Shown here piece after piece: positions 8,719 through 17,763 of a stretch of 64,000 nucleotides of DNA (positions within the stretch are counted from its first letter, which is position 1; the number at the start of each line of letters is the position of its first letter). This DNA comes from Streptococcus infantis. Its GTDB lineage: Bacteria > Bacillota > Bacilli > Lactobacillales > Streptococcaceae. A model generated the notes under the pieces. That model was not told the DNA's origin. It saw nothing but the letters and a program-made list of their open reading frames with translations, and ran no database searches. The stretch is from NCBI RefSeq assembly GCF_000963255.1, contig NZ_JYOV01000003.1:62001-126000 (forward strand). Direction: 5' to 3'. A program made the position numbers and the translations under genes.

Positions 8719-10092
8719 ATGGTTTTCACTAGCCAAGAAGAACAAATTGAAAAGTTTGAAAAGGATCATGTAGCGCAACATTACTTTGAAGTTTTGCGGA
8801 CCTTGATTTCTAAAAAATCAGTCTTTGCCCAACAAGTCGGCCTTAAAGAGGTGGCTCGTTATCTAGGCGAGATCTTCAAGCGTGTAGGTGCAGAAGTTGA
8901 GATTGATGAGAGTTATACGGCACCCTTTGTCATGGCGCATTTTAAAAGTTTACGCCCAAATGCCAAGACTATCATTTTCTACAACCACTATGACACCGTA
9001 CCTGCGGATGGCGACCAAGTCTGGACAGAGGATCCATTTACGCTTTCTGTGCGTGATGGCATTATGTATGGACGCGGGGTTGATGATGACAAGGGACATA
9101 TCACTGCCCGCTTGAGTGCTCTTAGAAAATACATGCAGCATCATGATGATCTACCAGTCAATATCAGTTTCATCATGGAAGGAGCTGAAGAGTCTGCCTC
9201 TATGGACTTGGACAAATATTTAGAAAAACATGCGGACAAGCTTCGTGGTGCAGATTTATTGGTCTGGGAACAAGGGACCAAAAATGCCTTGGAACAGCTA
9301 GAAATCTCTGGTGGGAACAAAGGAATTGTAACCTTTGATGCTAAGGTCAAGAGTGCCGATGTGGATATCCACTCTAGCTATGGCGGCATTGTAGAGTCAG
9401 CGCCTTGGTATCTCATTCAAGCCTTGATCAGTTTGCGAGCTGCAGATGGACGTATTTTAGTTGAGGGCTTGTACGATGAGGTCCAAGAGCCTAACGAACG
9501 TGAGTTAGCCTTGGTTGAAACCTATGCTCAACGCAATCCAGAGGAAATCAGCCAGATTTATGGCTTGGAATTGCCACTTTTACAAGAGGAACGTACAGCC
9601 TTTCTCAAACGTTTCTTCTTTGAGCCAGCCCTCAATATCGAGGGTATCCAGTCAGGTTATCAAGGGCAAGGTGTTAAAACGATTCTACCAGCAGAGGCTA
9701 GTGCCAAGCTAGAAGTTCGTTTGGTTCCTGGCTTGGACCCGCATGATGTTTTGGATAAAATCCGGAAACAACTAGACAAAAACGGCTTTGATAAGGTAGA
9801 ATTATACTATACCTTGGGTGAGATGAGTTATCGAAGCGATATGAGTGCACTAGCCATTCTCAATGTTATTGAGTTGGCCAAGAAATTCTATCCACAGGGC
9901 GTATCTGTCTTGCCAACAACTGCAGGGACAGGACCTATGCATACGGTCTTTGATGCCTTAGAAGTACCTATGGTTGCCTTTGGTCTAGGAAATGCTAATA
10001 GCCGAGACCATGGTGGAGATGAAAATGTGCGAATCGCAGATTATTACACCCATATTGAATTAGTAGAGGAGCTGATTAGAAGCTATGAGTAG
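8719..10092 (+). CDS. M20-family metallopeptidase in met operon
   Basis: A 457-residue M20/M28-fold dipeptidase-like enzyme. Metal ligands are visible: the NHYDTVP motif (His and Asp), GRGVDDDKG, the catalytic EEG-like pair in MEGAEESAS, and the C-terminal GPMHTVF and [10 protein letters not shown] segments. Such enzymes hydrolyse small peptides or N-acylated amino acids. Its place between metQ and metN suggests release of methionine from imported peptides, or preparation of a transporter substrate; that is an inference from context. It overlaps metN by eight bases. Confidence 0.88.
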   Translation: MVFTSQEEQIEKFEKDHVAQHYFEVLRTLISKKSVFAQQVGLKEVARYLGEIFKRVGAEVEIDESYTAPFVMAHFKSLRPNAKTIIFYNHYDTVPADGDQVWTEDPFTLSVRDGIMYGRGVDDDKGHITARLSALRKYMQHHDDLPVNISFIMEGAEESASMDLDKYLEKHADKLRGADLLVWEQGTKNALEQLEISGGNKGIVTFDAKVKSADVDIHSSYGGIVESAPWYLIQALISLRAADGRILVEGLYDEVQEPNERELALVETYAQRNPEEISQIYGLELPLLQEERTAFLKRFFFEPALNIEGIQSGYQGQGVKTILPAEASAKLEVRLVPGLDPHDVLDKIRKQLDKNGFDKVELYYTLGEMSYRSDMSALAILNVIELAKKFYPQGVSVLPTTAGTGPMHTVFDALEVPMVAFGLGNANSRDHGGDENVRIADYYTHIELVEELIRSYE

Positions 10093-11146
10093 AGATATTA
10101 TCAAGTTAGATCAGATCGATGTGACTTTTCACCAAAAGAAAAGAACCATCACAGCGGTCAAGGATGTGACTATTCACATCCAAGAAGGGGATATCTACGG
10201 AATCGTTGGATATTCTGGAGCAGGGAAATCAACCCTAGTTCGTGTTATTAACCTCTTACAAAAACCATCTGCAGGTAAGATTACTATTGATAATGATGTG
10301 ATTTTTGATGGCAAGGTTACCTTAACTGCTGAGCAATTACGCCATAAACGTCAAGATATTGGGATGATTTTCCAACACTTCAACCTCATGAGCCAGAAAA
10401 CAGCAGAGGAAAACGTAGCCTTTGCCCTCAAACACTCTGGCCTCAGCAAGGAAGAAAAGAAGGCTAAAGTAGCTAAGTTGTTGGACTTAGTTGGTCTTGC
10501 AGACCGTGCCGAAAACTATCCTTCACAACTATCTGGAGGTCAAAAACAACGTGTGGCTATTGCGCGTGCCTTGGCCAATGATCCAAAAATCTTGATTTCA
10601 GACGAGTCAACTTCAGCTCTTGATCCAAAGACAACGAAACAAATCTTATCACTCTTGCAAGAACTAAACCGTAAACTAGGTTTGACCATTGTCTTGATTA
10701 CACACGAGATGCAGATTGTCAAAGACATTGCTAACCGTGTTGCTGTTATGCAGGATGGTCGCTTGATTGAAGAGGGCAGCGTTCTTGAAATCTTCTCAGA
10801 TCCTAAGCAGCCATTGACTCAGGACTTTATCTCAACTGCGACAGGTATTGATGAAGCAATGGTCAAGATTGAAAAACAAGAAATCGTAGAGCACTTATCT
10901 GAAAACAGCATTTTGGTACAACTCAAGTATGCAGGCGCTTCTACAGATGAACCACTTCTGAATGAATTGTACAAACATTACCAAGTAACAGCCAATATTC
11001 TCTATGGAAACATTGAAATTTTGGATGGTACTCCTGTGGGTGAACTTGTGGTTGTCTTGTCAGGGGAAAAAGAAGCCTTGGCAAGTGCTCAAGATGCTAT
11101 CCGTCAGGCTGGTGTGCAACTAAAAGTATTGAAGGGAGGACAGTAA
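10085..11146 (+). CDS. metN: Methionine ABC transporter ATP-binding protein
   Basis: A 353-residue ABC ATPase with Walker A ([10 protein letters not shown]), Q-loop, signature LSGGQKQR, Walker B (ILISDEST) and H-loop (ITHEMQ). After the ATPase, residues about 265-345 form the regulatory NIL (C2) domain that in MetN binds methionine and inhibits transport. It energises uptake through MetI and MetQ. It overlaps the M20 gene and is separated from metI by a single base. Confidence 0.94.
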   Translation: MSRDIIKLDQIDVTFHQKKRTITAVKDVTIHIQEGDIYGIVGYSGAGKSTLVRVINLLQKPSAGKITIDNDVIFDGKVTLTAEQLRHKRQDIGMIFQHFNLMSQKTAEENVAFALKHSGLSKEEKKAKVAKLLDLVGLADRAENYPSQLSGGQKQRVAIARALANDPKILISDESTSALDPKTTKQILSLLQELNRKLGLTIVLITHEMQIVKDIANRVAVMQDGRLIEEGSVLEIFSDPKQPLTQDFISTATGIDEAMVKIEKQEIVEHLSENSILVQLKYAGASTDEPLLNELYKHYQVTANILYGNIEILDGTPVGELVVVLSGEKEALASAQDAIRQAGVQLKVLKGGQ

Positions 11147-11147
11147 G

Positions 11148-11840
11148 ATGGCAGAATTGATTAAAGCATACTTACCAAACGTCTATAAGATGGGTTGGTC
11201 TGGTCAGGCTGGCTGGGGAACGGCAATCTACTTGACCCTTTATATGACGGTTCTTTCCTTCATCATCGGAGGTTTCCTAGGGCTGGTTGCAGGGCTTTTC
11301 CTTGTCTTGACAGCTCCAGGTGGTGTCTTGGAAAATAAAGTTGTTTTCTGGATTTTGGACAAGATTACCTCTATCTTCCGTGCGGTGCCATTTATCATTC
11401 TCTTGGCTGTCTTGTCACCCTTCTCTCATCTAATCGTAGGGACAAGTATCGGACCAAATGCGGCTATTGTACCTCTATCTTTTGCAGTCTTTGCCTTCTT
11501 TGCTCGTCAGGTGCAAGTAGTCTTGGCAGAGCTAGATGGCGGTGTCATCGAGGCAGCTCAAGCTAGCGGAGCTACTTTCTGGGACATCGTAGGTGTTTAC
11601 CTATCAGAAGGTCTACCAGACTTGATCCGTGTGACAACTGTGACCTTGATCTCACTAGTCGGTGAAACAGCTATGGCGGGAGCGGTCGGAGCAGGTGGTA
11701 TCGGTAACGTAGCTATCGCCTATGGATTTAACCGTTTCAATCATGATGTGACAGTCCTTGCGACTCTCATCATTATCCTGATTATCTTTACAATTCAGTT
11801 CTTGGGCGACTTCTTGACCAAGAAATTAAGTCATAAATAA
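11148..11840 (+). CDS. metI: Methionine ABC transporter permease
   Basis: A 230-residue inner-membrane permease with five predicted membrane spans and the EAA loop (EAAQASGATFWDIV) that contacts MetN. The C-terminal GAGGIGNVAIAYGF motif is typical for MetI. Known as metP in some streptococci. GGAGGACAG supplies the ribosome-binding site inside the end of metN. It is the last gene of the operon and is followed by two terminators. Confidence 0.93.
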   Translation: MAELIKAYLPNVYKMGWSGQAGWGTAIYLTLYMTVLSFIIGGFLGLVAGLFLVLTAPGGVLENKVVFWILDKITSIFRAVPFIILLAVLSPFSHLIVGTSIGPNAAIVPLSFAVFAFFARQVQVVLAELDGGVIEAAQASGATFWDIVGVYLSEGLPDLIRVTTVTLISLVGETAMAGAVGAGGIGNVAIAYGFNRFNHDVTVLATLIIILIIFTIQFLGDFLTKKLSHK

Positions 11841-11842
11841 AA

Positions 11843-11910
11843 AAGAGCCAAGTGGCTCTTAGATTGAAGAAAAAGTCCGTTGTGGACAATTTTCTTCAAT
11901 CTTTTTCTTT
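11843..11910 (+). terminator. Tandem terminators after metI
   Basis: Two hairpins in series: AAGAGCC/GGCTCTT (11843-11860) and AGATTGAAGAAAA pairing with TTTTCTTCAATCT (11861-11902), then a T-rich tract. Confidence 0.8.
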
Positions 11911-11923
11911 TACTAGAGAAAAT

Positions 11924-11968
11924 AAAAAACTCTTAAAAATAGCATGTATCAGCATTTCTAAGAGTTTT
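11924..11968 (-). terminator. Terminator of the ECF S-component-like gene
   Basis: AAAACTCTTA pairs with TAAGAGTTTT; read on the minus strand it runs into TTTTTTATT. The remaining bases up to 12059 show nothing recognisable. Confidence 0.65.
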
Positions 11969-12059
11969 CATTATATGGTAGCCAAACCTTTATAGGGGCA
12001 ATTTTTTTAATTGCTGATAGAGTTTGTCTGTGTTCTGAGAGATGGCTGGCTTTTTTCTA

Positions 12060-12629
12060 TCACATTTTATCTGCAAACTTCTTACTGAGCGCTTGTCCAA
12101 TAAGGGCACTAAGTAGAGCACCGATGAGGACGCTTGCTACAAAGAGGAGGATGGTAGCAGGGTTAGGTGCGACCATGATGTGATCGATGTAGTCCTGAGA
12201 TTTTCCGCGAGCTACGAGGGTTGCTATGTAAGCTTGAGGTGTCAACCACATGAGTAGGATGGGACCAGTAGTACCAAAAGCAAAAACTAGGAAGGAAAGA
12301 AGGTTCTTGACCTTATCTTTGTAGTGGCCAAGATGAGCAATGCCATCTGCCACAAGTCCACAGATGATTCCTGGCAGGAAGGCTCCAGCTCCATGCTTGC
12401 TCCCGAGGAAAAATAGAGAAATTACAAGTCCAATCGTAGTAATTGCTCCAAAACGAGGCACTTTTTCTAAAAGGATCATATAGACGCTACCGCCCACAAG
12501 AGCAGAAAAGGCAGGGGCGTAAAACATATTTCCAGTGTGGTCGACAAGGTTTCCTAGTAGAACACCCACTCCGATACAGAGAAAGTAGACAAGGGCAGCT
12601 ACAAGGGTCGTCAAGATATTCTTTTTCAT
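12060..12629 (-). CDS. MptD/Trep_Strep-family ECF transporter S component-like protein
   Basis: A 189-residue membrane protein with five or six hydrophobic helices and a PGIICGLVADGIAH segment, resembling the Trep_Strep (MptD) family of putative substrate-capture subunits of energy-coupling-factor transporters. Such subunits bind a vitamin or metabolite and share the general EcfAA'T module, encoded elsewhere. The ligand cannot be inferred. It stands alone between its own terminator and a divergent Rgg gene. ATG is preceded by AAGGAG on the minus strand. Confidence 0.7.
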   Translation of the reverse strand: MKKNILTTLVAALVYFLCIGVGVLLGNLVDHTGNMFYAPAFSALVGGSVYMILLEKVPRFGAITTIGLVISLFFLGSKHGAGAFLPGIICGLVADGIAHLGHYKDKVKNLLSFLVFAFGTTGPILLMWLTPQAYIATLVARGKSQDYIDHIMVAPNPATILLFVASVLIGALLSALIGQALSKKFADKM

Positions 12630-12724
12630 AAATTCTCCTTCATATATCTGATGTTATTCATTGTATCATGCCTGTGGCAGATTGTAAATGCTGGTTTGGA
12701 ACTAGTATTTATTAGGAAATGTGG

Positions 12725-12730
12725 TAAAAT
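12725..12730 (+). promoter_or_regulatory. Extended -10 promoter of second rgg gene
   Basis: TGGTAAAAT gives the extended -10 class seen also before hisS, aspS and tyrS; the -10 hexamer TAAAAT is at 12725-12730, 31 bases before the ATG. Confidence 0.55.
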
Positions 12731-12760
12731 AGGAAAAAATAAAAGACGAGTGGTAAGAGG

Positions 12761-13612
12761 ATGAAGAATTTAGGAAAAGTTTTTAAAGAGCTACGAGAAT
12801 CAAGAAAAATTTCCTTGAGAAAAGCAACAGGTGGACGCTTTTCAGCATCCTTATTGTCGCGTTTTGAAAATGGTCAGAGTGAAATATCTGCTCCAAAGTT
12901 AATCACAGCTTTGGAGAATATTCATGCGAGTATGGAAGAATTGTTATTTTTGGCGAGAGGTTTTCATCAGGATGCCTATTCTGAATTTAGAAACAGAATA
13001 GTTGAGGCTATTGACCCTCAAGATTTGACCTCCTTGCGCACTCTTTACCAGAGAGAATATCAACAACTTCCTTTTTCAAAAGATAGACAGCAACACATTC
13101 TCAATGCGATTTTGATAAAATCTTATATGAAAGCTATTGATGAGACGGTTACATTGACCGCTGAAGAAGAAAGAGTCCTACATGATTATTTATTTTCTGT
13201 CGAAATTTGGGGACACTATGAATTGTTGTTCTTTTCTTCCTGCTCTCCTCTTTTATCGGTCCAGCTTTTTACAAAGTACACTCGAGAAATGTTGCGGAAG
13301 TCAGATTTCTTGCAAGGAGTTGGGAAAAATCGAAATATGATGCATACCTTGCTCCTCAATGGTTTTATGGCCTGTATTAAAATTGATGATTTTACCAATG
13401 CCATCTATTTTAAAAAACAAATTGAAAAGAACTTCTTTGAAGAAAATGAAACCTATTTTCGAATAGTCTACCTATGGGCAGAAGGTTTGCTTGATAGTAA
13501 GCAAGGAAGAGCAGAGGAAGGGCAGAGAAAGATGGAGGACGCTATTCGTATTTTCGAGATGATTGGTTGTAGCAGATCTGCTGACTATTATAGAAGCGCC
13601 ATGAAGTGTTGA
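12761..13612 (+). CDS. Second Rgg/MutR-family transcriptional regulator
   Basis: A 283-residue Rgg-type protein: XRE helix-turn-helix at residues about 6-58 (ASLLSRFENGQSEIS) then a long helical peptide-binding domain with tetratricopeptide-like features. It is a paralogue of the regulator at 1550. It lies upstream of an MFS transporter gene, a plausible target, and divergent from the ECF S-like gene. No short peptide pheromone gene is visible on either side. AGAGG precedes the ATG. Confidence 0.83.
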   Translation: MKNLGKVFKELRESRKISLRKATGGRFSASLLSRFENGQSEISAPKLITALENIHASMEELLFLARGFHQDAYSEFRNRIVEAIDPQDLTSLRTLYQREYQQLPFSKDRQQHILNAILIKSYMKAIDETVTLTAEEERVLHDYLFSVEIWGHYELLFFSSCSPLLSVQLFTKYTREMLRKSDFLQGVGKNRNMMHTLLLNGFMACIKIDDFTNAIYFKKQIEKNFFEENETYFRIVYLWAEGLLDSKQGRAEEGQRKMEDAIRIFEMIGCSRSADYYRSAMKC

Positions 13613-13638
13613 ATATCTGCAACTAGATAAAATAACTT

Positions 13639-13696
13639 GAAACGATAGGACTGTGAAGATACTTATTAGCAGTAGACAAATTCTATCGTTTTCGTT
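13639..13696 (+). terminator. Long-loop inverted repeat after second rgg
   Basis: AACGATAG (13641-13648) and CTATCGTT (13683-13690) are perfect 8-bp arms around a 34-base loop, followed by TTCG. It is either a weak terminator of the rgg gene or a regulator-binding palindrome before the MFS gene. Confidence 0.4.
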
Positions 13697-13801
13697 ATCA
13701 GTTTAGTCTGTTGCATATATTCAAAAACATCTTCTCATAAGATTCTTGATGCTATACTAGAGCTACCATAAAAGTAGAATGTGAGAAAGAAAGGAATCTA
13801 T

Positions 13802-15049
13802 ATGAAACTATTACTAAGAAATCAAGCTTACAGAGTTTTGAGTTTATCACGATTTTTCAATGCTTTTGGAGCTTCCATTTTTAATTTAGTGTTTGTGGTC
13901 TATGCCTCGACTTTGCCAGAGGCTTCTGTTGCCGTTGCAATGGCGAATGTTGTGATGATGCTTCCAACTCTTTTTACAGTTTTTGTGGGAATTCGGGCAG
14001 ATTATACCAAGGACAAGGTCAAATGGATGACCTATGTCGGTTTATTTCAGGCGGTTTTATTTTTTCTAGCAGCCCTAGTTGTTCAGCAAGCTAGTTTCTT
14101 TGCCTTTTCGACCCTTTGTCTCATCAATGTCATTAGTGATGTAGCTAGTGATTTTGCGGGTGGCTTGCGAATGCCTCTCGTTAAAGAAAAGGTCGCGGAG
14201 CAAGATTTGATGGAGGCTTACTCATTTTCCCAGTTTATCACCTATATTTCTGCTATTGGCGGCCAAGCTTTTGGAGTTTGGCTATTAGGGGTGTCAACAC
14301 AGAACTTTTCGCTTGTAGCGGGAATCAATGCCATATTTTTCCTAATGTCAGCTCTCATTCTCTTTTTAGGAAGGGCTGAATTAAGCTTATCAACTCCATT
14401 TGCTGATAGTAAATCACTGAAAAATGAGAAGCTTTCTATCAAAGATCAGTTTTTAACGATTTACCGAAACCTACGTCTCGTTTTTCTTAAAAGTGGACAG
14501 AAAAACTTTGGTTTTATGCTCTTTGCTATCTTGCTTATCAATGCTTTGGGTGGTGCCTTAGGTGGTATCTATAACATCTTCCTTTTAAATCATTCCTTAC
14601 TGAATTTTTCCTACAAGGATGCATTGTTTATCTTACAATTGATTACCTTATTAGCAGTTATCATCAGTAGTCTTACGGGAAATGATTATTTTGGGAAGCA
14701 ATCTCTACCTAGGTTGATGATGTGGGTCACATTAGGAGCCAGTCTAGTTGGTCTATCTAATTTGTTAAACCAAGTTTTGCTCGGGATGCTTTTCGTCTTT
14801 TTTACCATGTATATCTCTGGTAAAATTTCCCCTAAAATTAGTTCCATGTTGCTGAAAAATCTTGCTCCAGAGGTTCTCTCTCGCACTAGTAATTTTTTAG
14901 GTTTGTTGTTTACTCTATCCATACCAGTGGGGACGGCCTGTTTTTCACTGGTGGCGGTATGGGATATACAGTTGACTTGGATACTTTTCGTAGGTCTTTC
15001 TCTGATAGCTATTCTTCTGACAAGTCTCAATCTCAAAAATGAAATTTAG
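13802..15049 (+). CDS. MFS transporter
   Basis: A 415-residue major-facilitator protein with about twelve hydrophobic segments, similar in organisation to macrolide-efflux (Mef-like) and drug exporters. The segment between helices 2 and 3 reads GIRADYTKDKVKWM. A GTG at 13781 is in frame, but ATG 13802 is preferred because AAAGGAATC lies just before it. The substrate is unknown. It follows an Rgg gene that may regulate it. No terminator is obvious before hisS. Confidence 0.8.
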   Translation: MKLLLRNQAYRVLSLSRFFNAFGASIFNLVFVVYASTLPEASVAVAMANVVMMLPTLFTVFVGIRADYTKDKVKWMTYVGLFQAVLFFLAALVVQQASFFAFSTLCLINVISDVASDFAGGLRMPLVKEKVAEQDLMEAYSFSQFITYISAIGGQAFGVWLLGVSTQNFSLVAGINAIFFLMSALILFLGRAELSLSTPFADSKSLKNEKLSIKDQFLTIYRNLRLVFLKSGQKNFGFMLFAILLINALGGALGGIYNIFLLNHSLLNFSYKDALFILQLITLLAVIISSLTGNDYFGKQSLPRLMMWVTLGASLVGLSNLLNQVLLGMLFVFFTMYISGKISPKISSMLLKNLAPEVLSRTSNFLGLLFTLSIPVGTACFSLVAVWDIQLTWILFVGLSLIAILLTSLNLKNEI

Positions 15050-15090
15050 GTGTTCGTCTTCTTTTCAGACTGTCCCAATCCCTTCATTTA

Positions 15091-15099
15091 TGGTAAAAT
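15091..15099 (+). promoter_or_regulatory. Extended -10 promoter of hisS
   Basis: TGGTAAAAT, with TAAAAT at 15094-15099, 31 bases before the hisS ATG. No T-box leader is present in this short 5' region. Confidence 0.6.
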
Positions 15100-15129
15100 A
15101 GGACTATTAAGTTATAAAGAGGATTCCCT

Positions 15130-16419
15130 ATGAAATTACAAAAGCCAAAAGGAACGCAGGATATTTTACCTGCTGAGTCTGCCAAATGGCAGTACGTTGA
15201 AGGATTTGTGCGTGAAATCTTCAAACGCTACAACTATGCAGAAGTACGCACGCCTATTTTTGAGCATTACGAAGTCATCAGTCGTTCGGTTGGAGACACA
15301 ACTGATATCGTAACCAAGGAAATGTATGACTTTTACGACAAGGGCGATCGCCATATCACCCTACGTCCAGAAGGAACTGCACCTGTTGTTCGTTCCTATG
15401 TAGAAAACAAACTCTTCGCACCAGAAGTCCAAAAACCAAGCAAGTTCTACTACATGGGTCCAATGTTCCGCTATGAGCGTCCACAAGCAGGTCGCTTGCG
15501 TCAATTCCACCAGATTGGTGTGGAGTGCTTTGGATCTAGCAATCCAGCGACAGATGTGGAAACCATCGCCATGGCAGCCCACTTTTTGAAAGCAATCGGG
15601 ATTCAAGGGGTGAAACTGCATCTTAATACTCTTGGAAATCCTGAGAGTCGTGCGGCCTATCGTCAAGCCTTGATTGACTACTTGACACCGCTTAAGGAGA
15701 CCTTGTCTAAGGATAGTCAACGTCGTTTGGAAGAAAATCCTCTCCGTGTCTTGGACTCTAAGGAAAAGGAAGACAAGGTGGCGGTAGAGAATGCGCCGTC
15801 TATCTTGGATTACCTGGATGAAGAAAGCCAAGCTCATTTTGATGCCGTCCGTCAGATGCTGGAAAATCTTGGAGTAGATTACATCATCGATACCAATATG
15901 GTTCGTGGTTTGGACTACTACAACCACACGATTTTTGAATTCATCACTGAGATTGAGGGCAATGCCTTGACAGTCTGTGCAGGTGGTCGCTACGATGGCT
16001 TGGTTGCCTACTTTGGTGGTCCTGAGACTGCTGGATTTGGTTTTGGACTTGGTGTAGAGCGTCTGCTTCTCATCCTTGAAAAGCAAGGTGTGTCTCTCCC
16101 TATCGAAAACGCCCTAGATGTCTATATCGCTGTTCTCGGTGAAGGAGCAAATCTTAAAGCCTTGGAGTTGGTACAAGCTCTTCGCCTACAAGGTTTCAAA
16201 GCAGAGCGTGATTACCTCAACCGTAAACTCAAAGCGCAATTCAAGTCAGCTGATGTTTTTGCTGCTAAGACTCTTATCACTCTTGGAGAGAGCGAAGTCG
16301 AAAGCGGACAAGTGACAGTCAAGAACAACCAAACTCGAGAAGAAGTTCAAGTTTCACTTGAAACAATCAGCCAAAACTTCTCAGAAATCTTTGCAAAATT
16401 AGGATTTTATACTCAATGA
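15130..16419 (+). CDS. hisS: Histidyl-tRNA synthetase
   Basis: A 429-residue class II synthetase. Motif 2 ([17 protein letters not shown]), the histidine-specific signatures GLDYYNHT and AGGRYD, motif 3 ([13 protein letters not shown]) and the C-terminal anticodon-binding domain are all present. It charges tRNA-His. The start is clear: ATG after GAGGATTCC. The stop codon TGA and the last few codons lie inside a BOX repeat (16408-16513), so the extreme C-terminus (FYTQ) is at least partly encoded by the repeat. Confidence 0.96.
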   Translation: MKLQKPKGTQDILPAESAKWQYVEGFVREIFKRYNYAEVRTPIFEHYEVISRSVGDTTDIVTKEMYDFYDKGDRHITLRPEGTAPVVRSYVENKLFAPEVQKPSKFYYMGPMFRYERPQAGRLRQFHQIGVECFGSSNPATDVETIAMAAHFLKAIGIQGVKLHLNTLGNPESRAAYRQALIDYLTPLKETLSKDSQRRLEENPLRVLDSKEKEDKVAVENAPSILDYLDEESQAHFDAVRQMLENLGVDYIIDTNMVRGLDYYNHTIFEFITEIEGNALTVCAGGRYDGLVAYFGGPETAGFGFGLGVERLLLILEKQGVSLPIENALDVYIAVLGEGANLKALELVQALRLQGFKAERDYLNRKLKAQFKSADVFAAKTLITLGESEVESGQVTVKNNQTREEVQVSLETISQNFSEIFAKLGFYTQ

Positions 16420-16513
16420 AAATCAAAGAGCAAACTAGGAAGCTAGCCGCAGACTGTACTTGAGTACGACAAGGTAAAGCTGACGTGGTTTGAATTTGAT
16501 TTTCGAAGAGTAT
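16408..16513 (-). repeat. BOX element (A-C type)
   Basis: Read on the minus strand it begins ATACTCTTCGAAAATCAAAT and ends GATTTTCATTGAGTAT. The boxA and boxC modules characteristic of S. pneumoniae and close relatives are joined without a boxB. It is about 106 bp long, can form a stable RNA stem in either direction, and overlaps the 3' end of hisS. BOX elements are thought to be non-autonomous mobile repeats. Confidence 0.9.
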
Positions 16514-16529
16514 TAATCACAGATAAACT

Positions 16530-16556
16530 GGTCAGGATCTTACTCCTGACCTTTTT
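16530..16556 (+). terminator. Terminator downstream of hisS
   Basis: GGTCAGGA-tcttac-TCCTGACC followed by TTTTT. It lies beyond the BOX element. Confidence 0.85.
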
Positions 16557-16584
16557 CTTTTGCAAAATGACAAAAATCCTAAAC

Positions 16585-16629
16585 TTTTTGACAAATATAC
16601 TTGTCAAAAATAAAAAGATGTGTTACAAT
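16585..16629 (+). promoter_or_regulatory. Promoter with palindromic operator, XRE/DUF3169 operon
   Basis: TTTTTGACAA and TTGTCAAAAA are perfect 10-bp inverted arms around ATATAC. The right arm carries a -35 (TTGTCA, 16601-16606) that is 17 bases from TACAAT (16624-16629). The layout predicts repression by a dimeric regulator, probably the operon's own XRE protein. Confidence 0.7.
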
Positions 16630-16669
16630 GAAATCAAGTTAAAGAAAAGTATAGCAGAAAGGAACGATT

Positions 16670-16984
16670 ATGTGGGCATTGGGATTTGTACCTCTTGTGA
16701 TTATGTTTTGTATCTACCATTCTCAAAAGGTCAAGAAACTAGGGAATAAAATCAAAAAGTTTGAGCGAAAAGAGAAAGGAAATACAGAAATGTCAAGATT
16801 ATTAAAAGAAATGATTGGGAGAACGCCGGTCATCGTTGGACAATTATTTGGAACAGATAACTGGGAAGTTGTGGATGTTGATGAGGAATGGATCAAGCTA
16901 CGACGTGTAGATAAAAAGGGAAAAGAAAAATTCAAACTACAACGTATTGAGGATATTCAAACGATTCAATTTGACGGAGAGTAG
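16670..16984 (+). CDS. Small membrane-anchored hypothetical protein
   Basis: A 104-residue protein with one N-terminal membrane helix (residues 2-17), a lysine-rich stretch, and a small C-terminal domain (about residues 50-104) of beta character. I do not recognise a named family; similar proteins head XRE-DUF3169 operons in streptococci. ATG follows AAAGGAACG. It is first in the operon and its stop is nine bases before the XRE gene. Confidence 0.7.
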   Translation: MWALGFVPLVIMFCIYHSQKVKKLGNKIKKFERKEKGNTEMSRLLKEMIGRTPVIVGQLFGTDNWEVVDVDEEWIKLRRVDKKGKEKFKLQRIEDIQTIQFDGE

Positions 16985-16993
16985 GTGTGTAAC

Positions 16994-17200
16994 ATGCAAC
17001 TAAAAAATCGTCTAAAAGAGCTTCGGGCTCGCGATGGCCTGAATCAAACTGAACTGGCCAAGCTAGCAGGCGTATCCAGGCAAACCATCAGTCTATTGGA
17101 GCGGGATGAGTACACGCCCTCCATCGTCATTGCTCTGAAGATTGCTCAGATCTTTAATGAGCCAGTCGAGTCAGTTTTTCGCTTAGAGGAGGATGAGTGA
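16994..17200 (+). CDS. Small XRE-family transcriptional regulator
   Basis: A 68-residue protein that is essentially a single helix-turn-helix domain of the XRE/Cro type (LNQTELAKLAGVSRQTISLL). ATG 16994 is preferred over GTG 16985. Proteins of this size with DUF3169 or other membrane partners typically autoregulate their operon, and the palindrome over the promoter at 16585-16610 is a likely target. It overlaps the next gene by four bases. Confidence 0.85.
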   Translation: MQLKNRLKELRARDGLNQTELAKLAGVSRQTISLLERDEYTPSIVIALKIAQIFNEPVESVFRLEEDE

Positions 17201-17403
17201 TGAACAAGTATAAAGTGATTTATTATCTATGTATCGTTGTGTTTATCGTGAATCTTTTGGCTATGATTGGAACCCTATTTGGTTGGTTTACTGTCGTTGA
17301 AAGTAAATATCTCTTCTGGATAAATTTAGTTCTACTATTAGTCTTTAGATGGGTAGAGAGAAAGATAAAGTTTAAAGAGATCGTAAAAGGAGAAAAATTA
17401 TGA
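17197..17403 (+). CDS. Small two-helix membrane protein
   Basis: A 68-residue protein that is nearly all membrane-embedded, with hydrophobic segments at about residues 5-28 and 36-52 and a basic C-terminus. Not recognised as a named family. It overlaps the XRE gene by an ATGA junction and the PspC-domain gene by four bases, so translation is coupled through the three genes. Confidence 0.72.
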   Translation: MMNKYKVIYYLCIVVFIVNLLAMIGTLFGWFTVVESKYLFWINLVLLLVFRWVERKIKFKEIVKGEKL

Positions 17404-17750
17404 AAGAATTTTTAGCAGGTTTTCAAGTCGATACTGAAGACAAAGCACTTGCAGGTGTCTGTGCAGGTTTAGGAAACTATTTTAACATCCAAACCAATAT
17501 CGTTCGTTTGGTGACGATCTTCTTGTTTCTTTCTTCGACGGAGATTGGGATTATAATAGTGGCTCTCTATGCTTATCTAGCAGGTTGGCTAGGTAAAGAG
17601 TCATTGGGAGATAGAGCGAAAAAAGCAAGAAACCAAGCTATTCTCTTATTTGTTGTTTGTTTGCTTTTGGTGTCGCTTGGAGCAGAAGGTTTGACAGCTA
17701 TTTTTGAATCAGGTAAAGCCTTTGGTCAGTGGTTGGCTGGTTTAGTTTAG
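17400..17750 (+). CDS. PspC-domain membrane protein
   Basis: A 116-residue protein. Residues about 12-65 form a PspC (phage-shock protein C) domain with the typical LAGVCAGLGNYFNI start, followed by a membrane helix and a second hydrophobic segment at 78-95. PspC-domain proteins sense or respond to envelope stress. It sits in an operon of membrane proteins led by an XRE regulator, in keeping with an envelope-related role. The exact function is unknown. Confidence 0.85.
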   Translation: MKEFLAGFQVDTEDKALAGVCAGLGNYFNIQTNIVRLVTIFLFLSSTEIGIIIVALYAYLAGWLGKESLGDRAKKARNQAILLFVVCLLLVSLGAEGLTAIFESGKAFGQWLAGLV

Positions 17751-17763
17751 AGGGAGTATGAAT

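Noticed and set aside
16567..16749. 60-codon frame before and over the small membrane protein gene
   Set aside because: It runs through the promoter and operator and overlaps the better-supported gene at 16670 in another frame.
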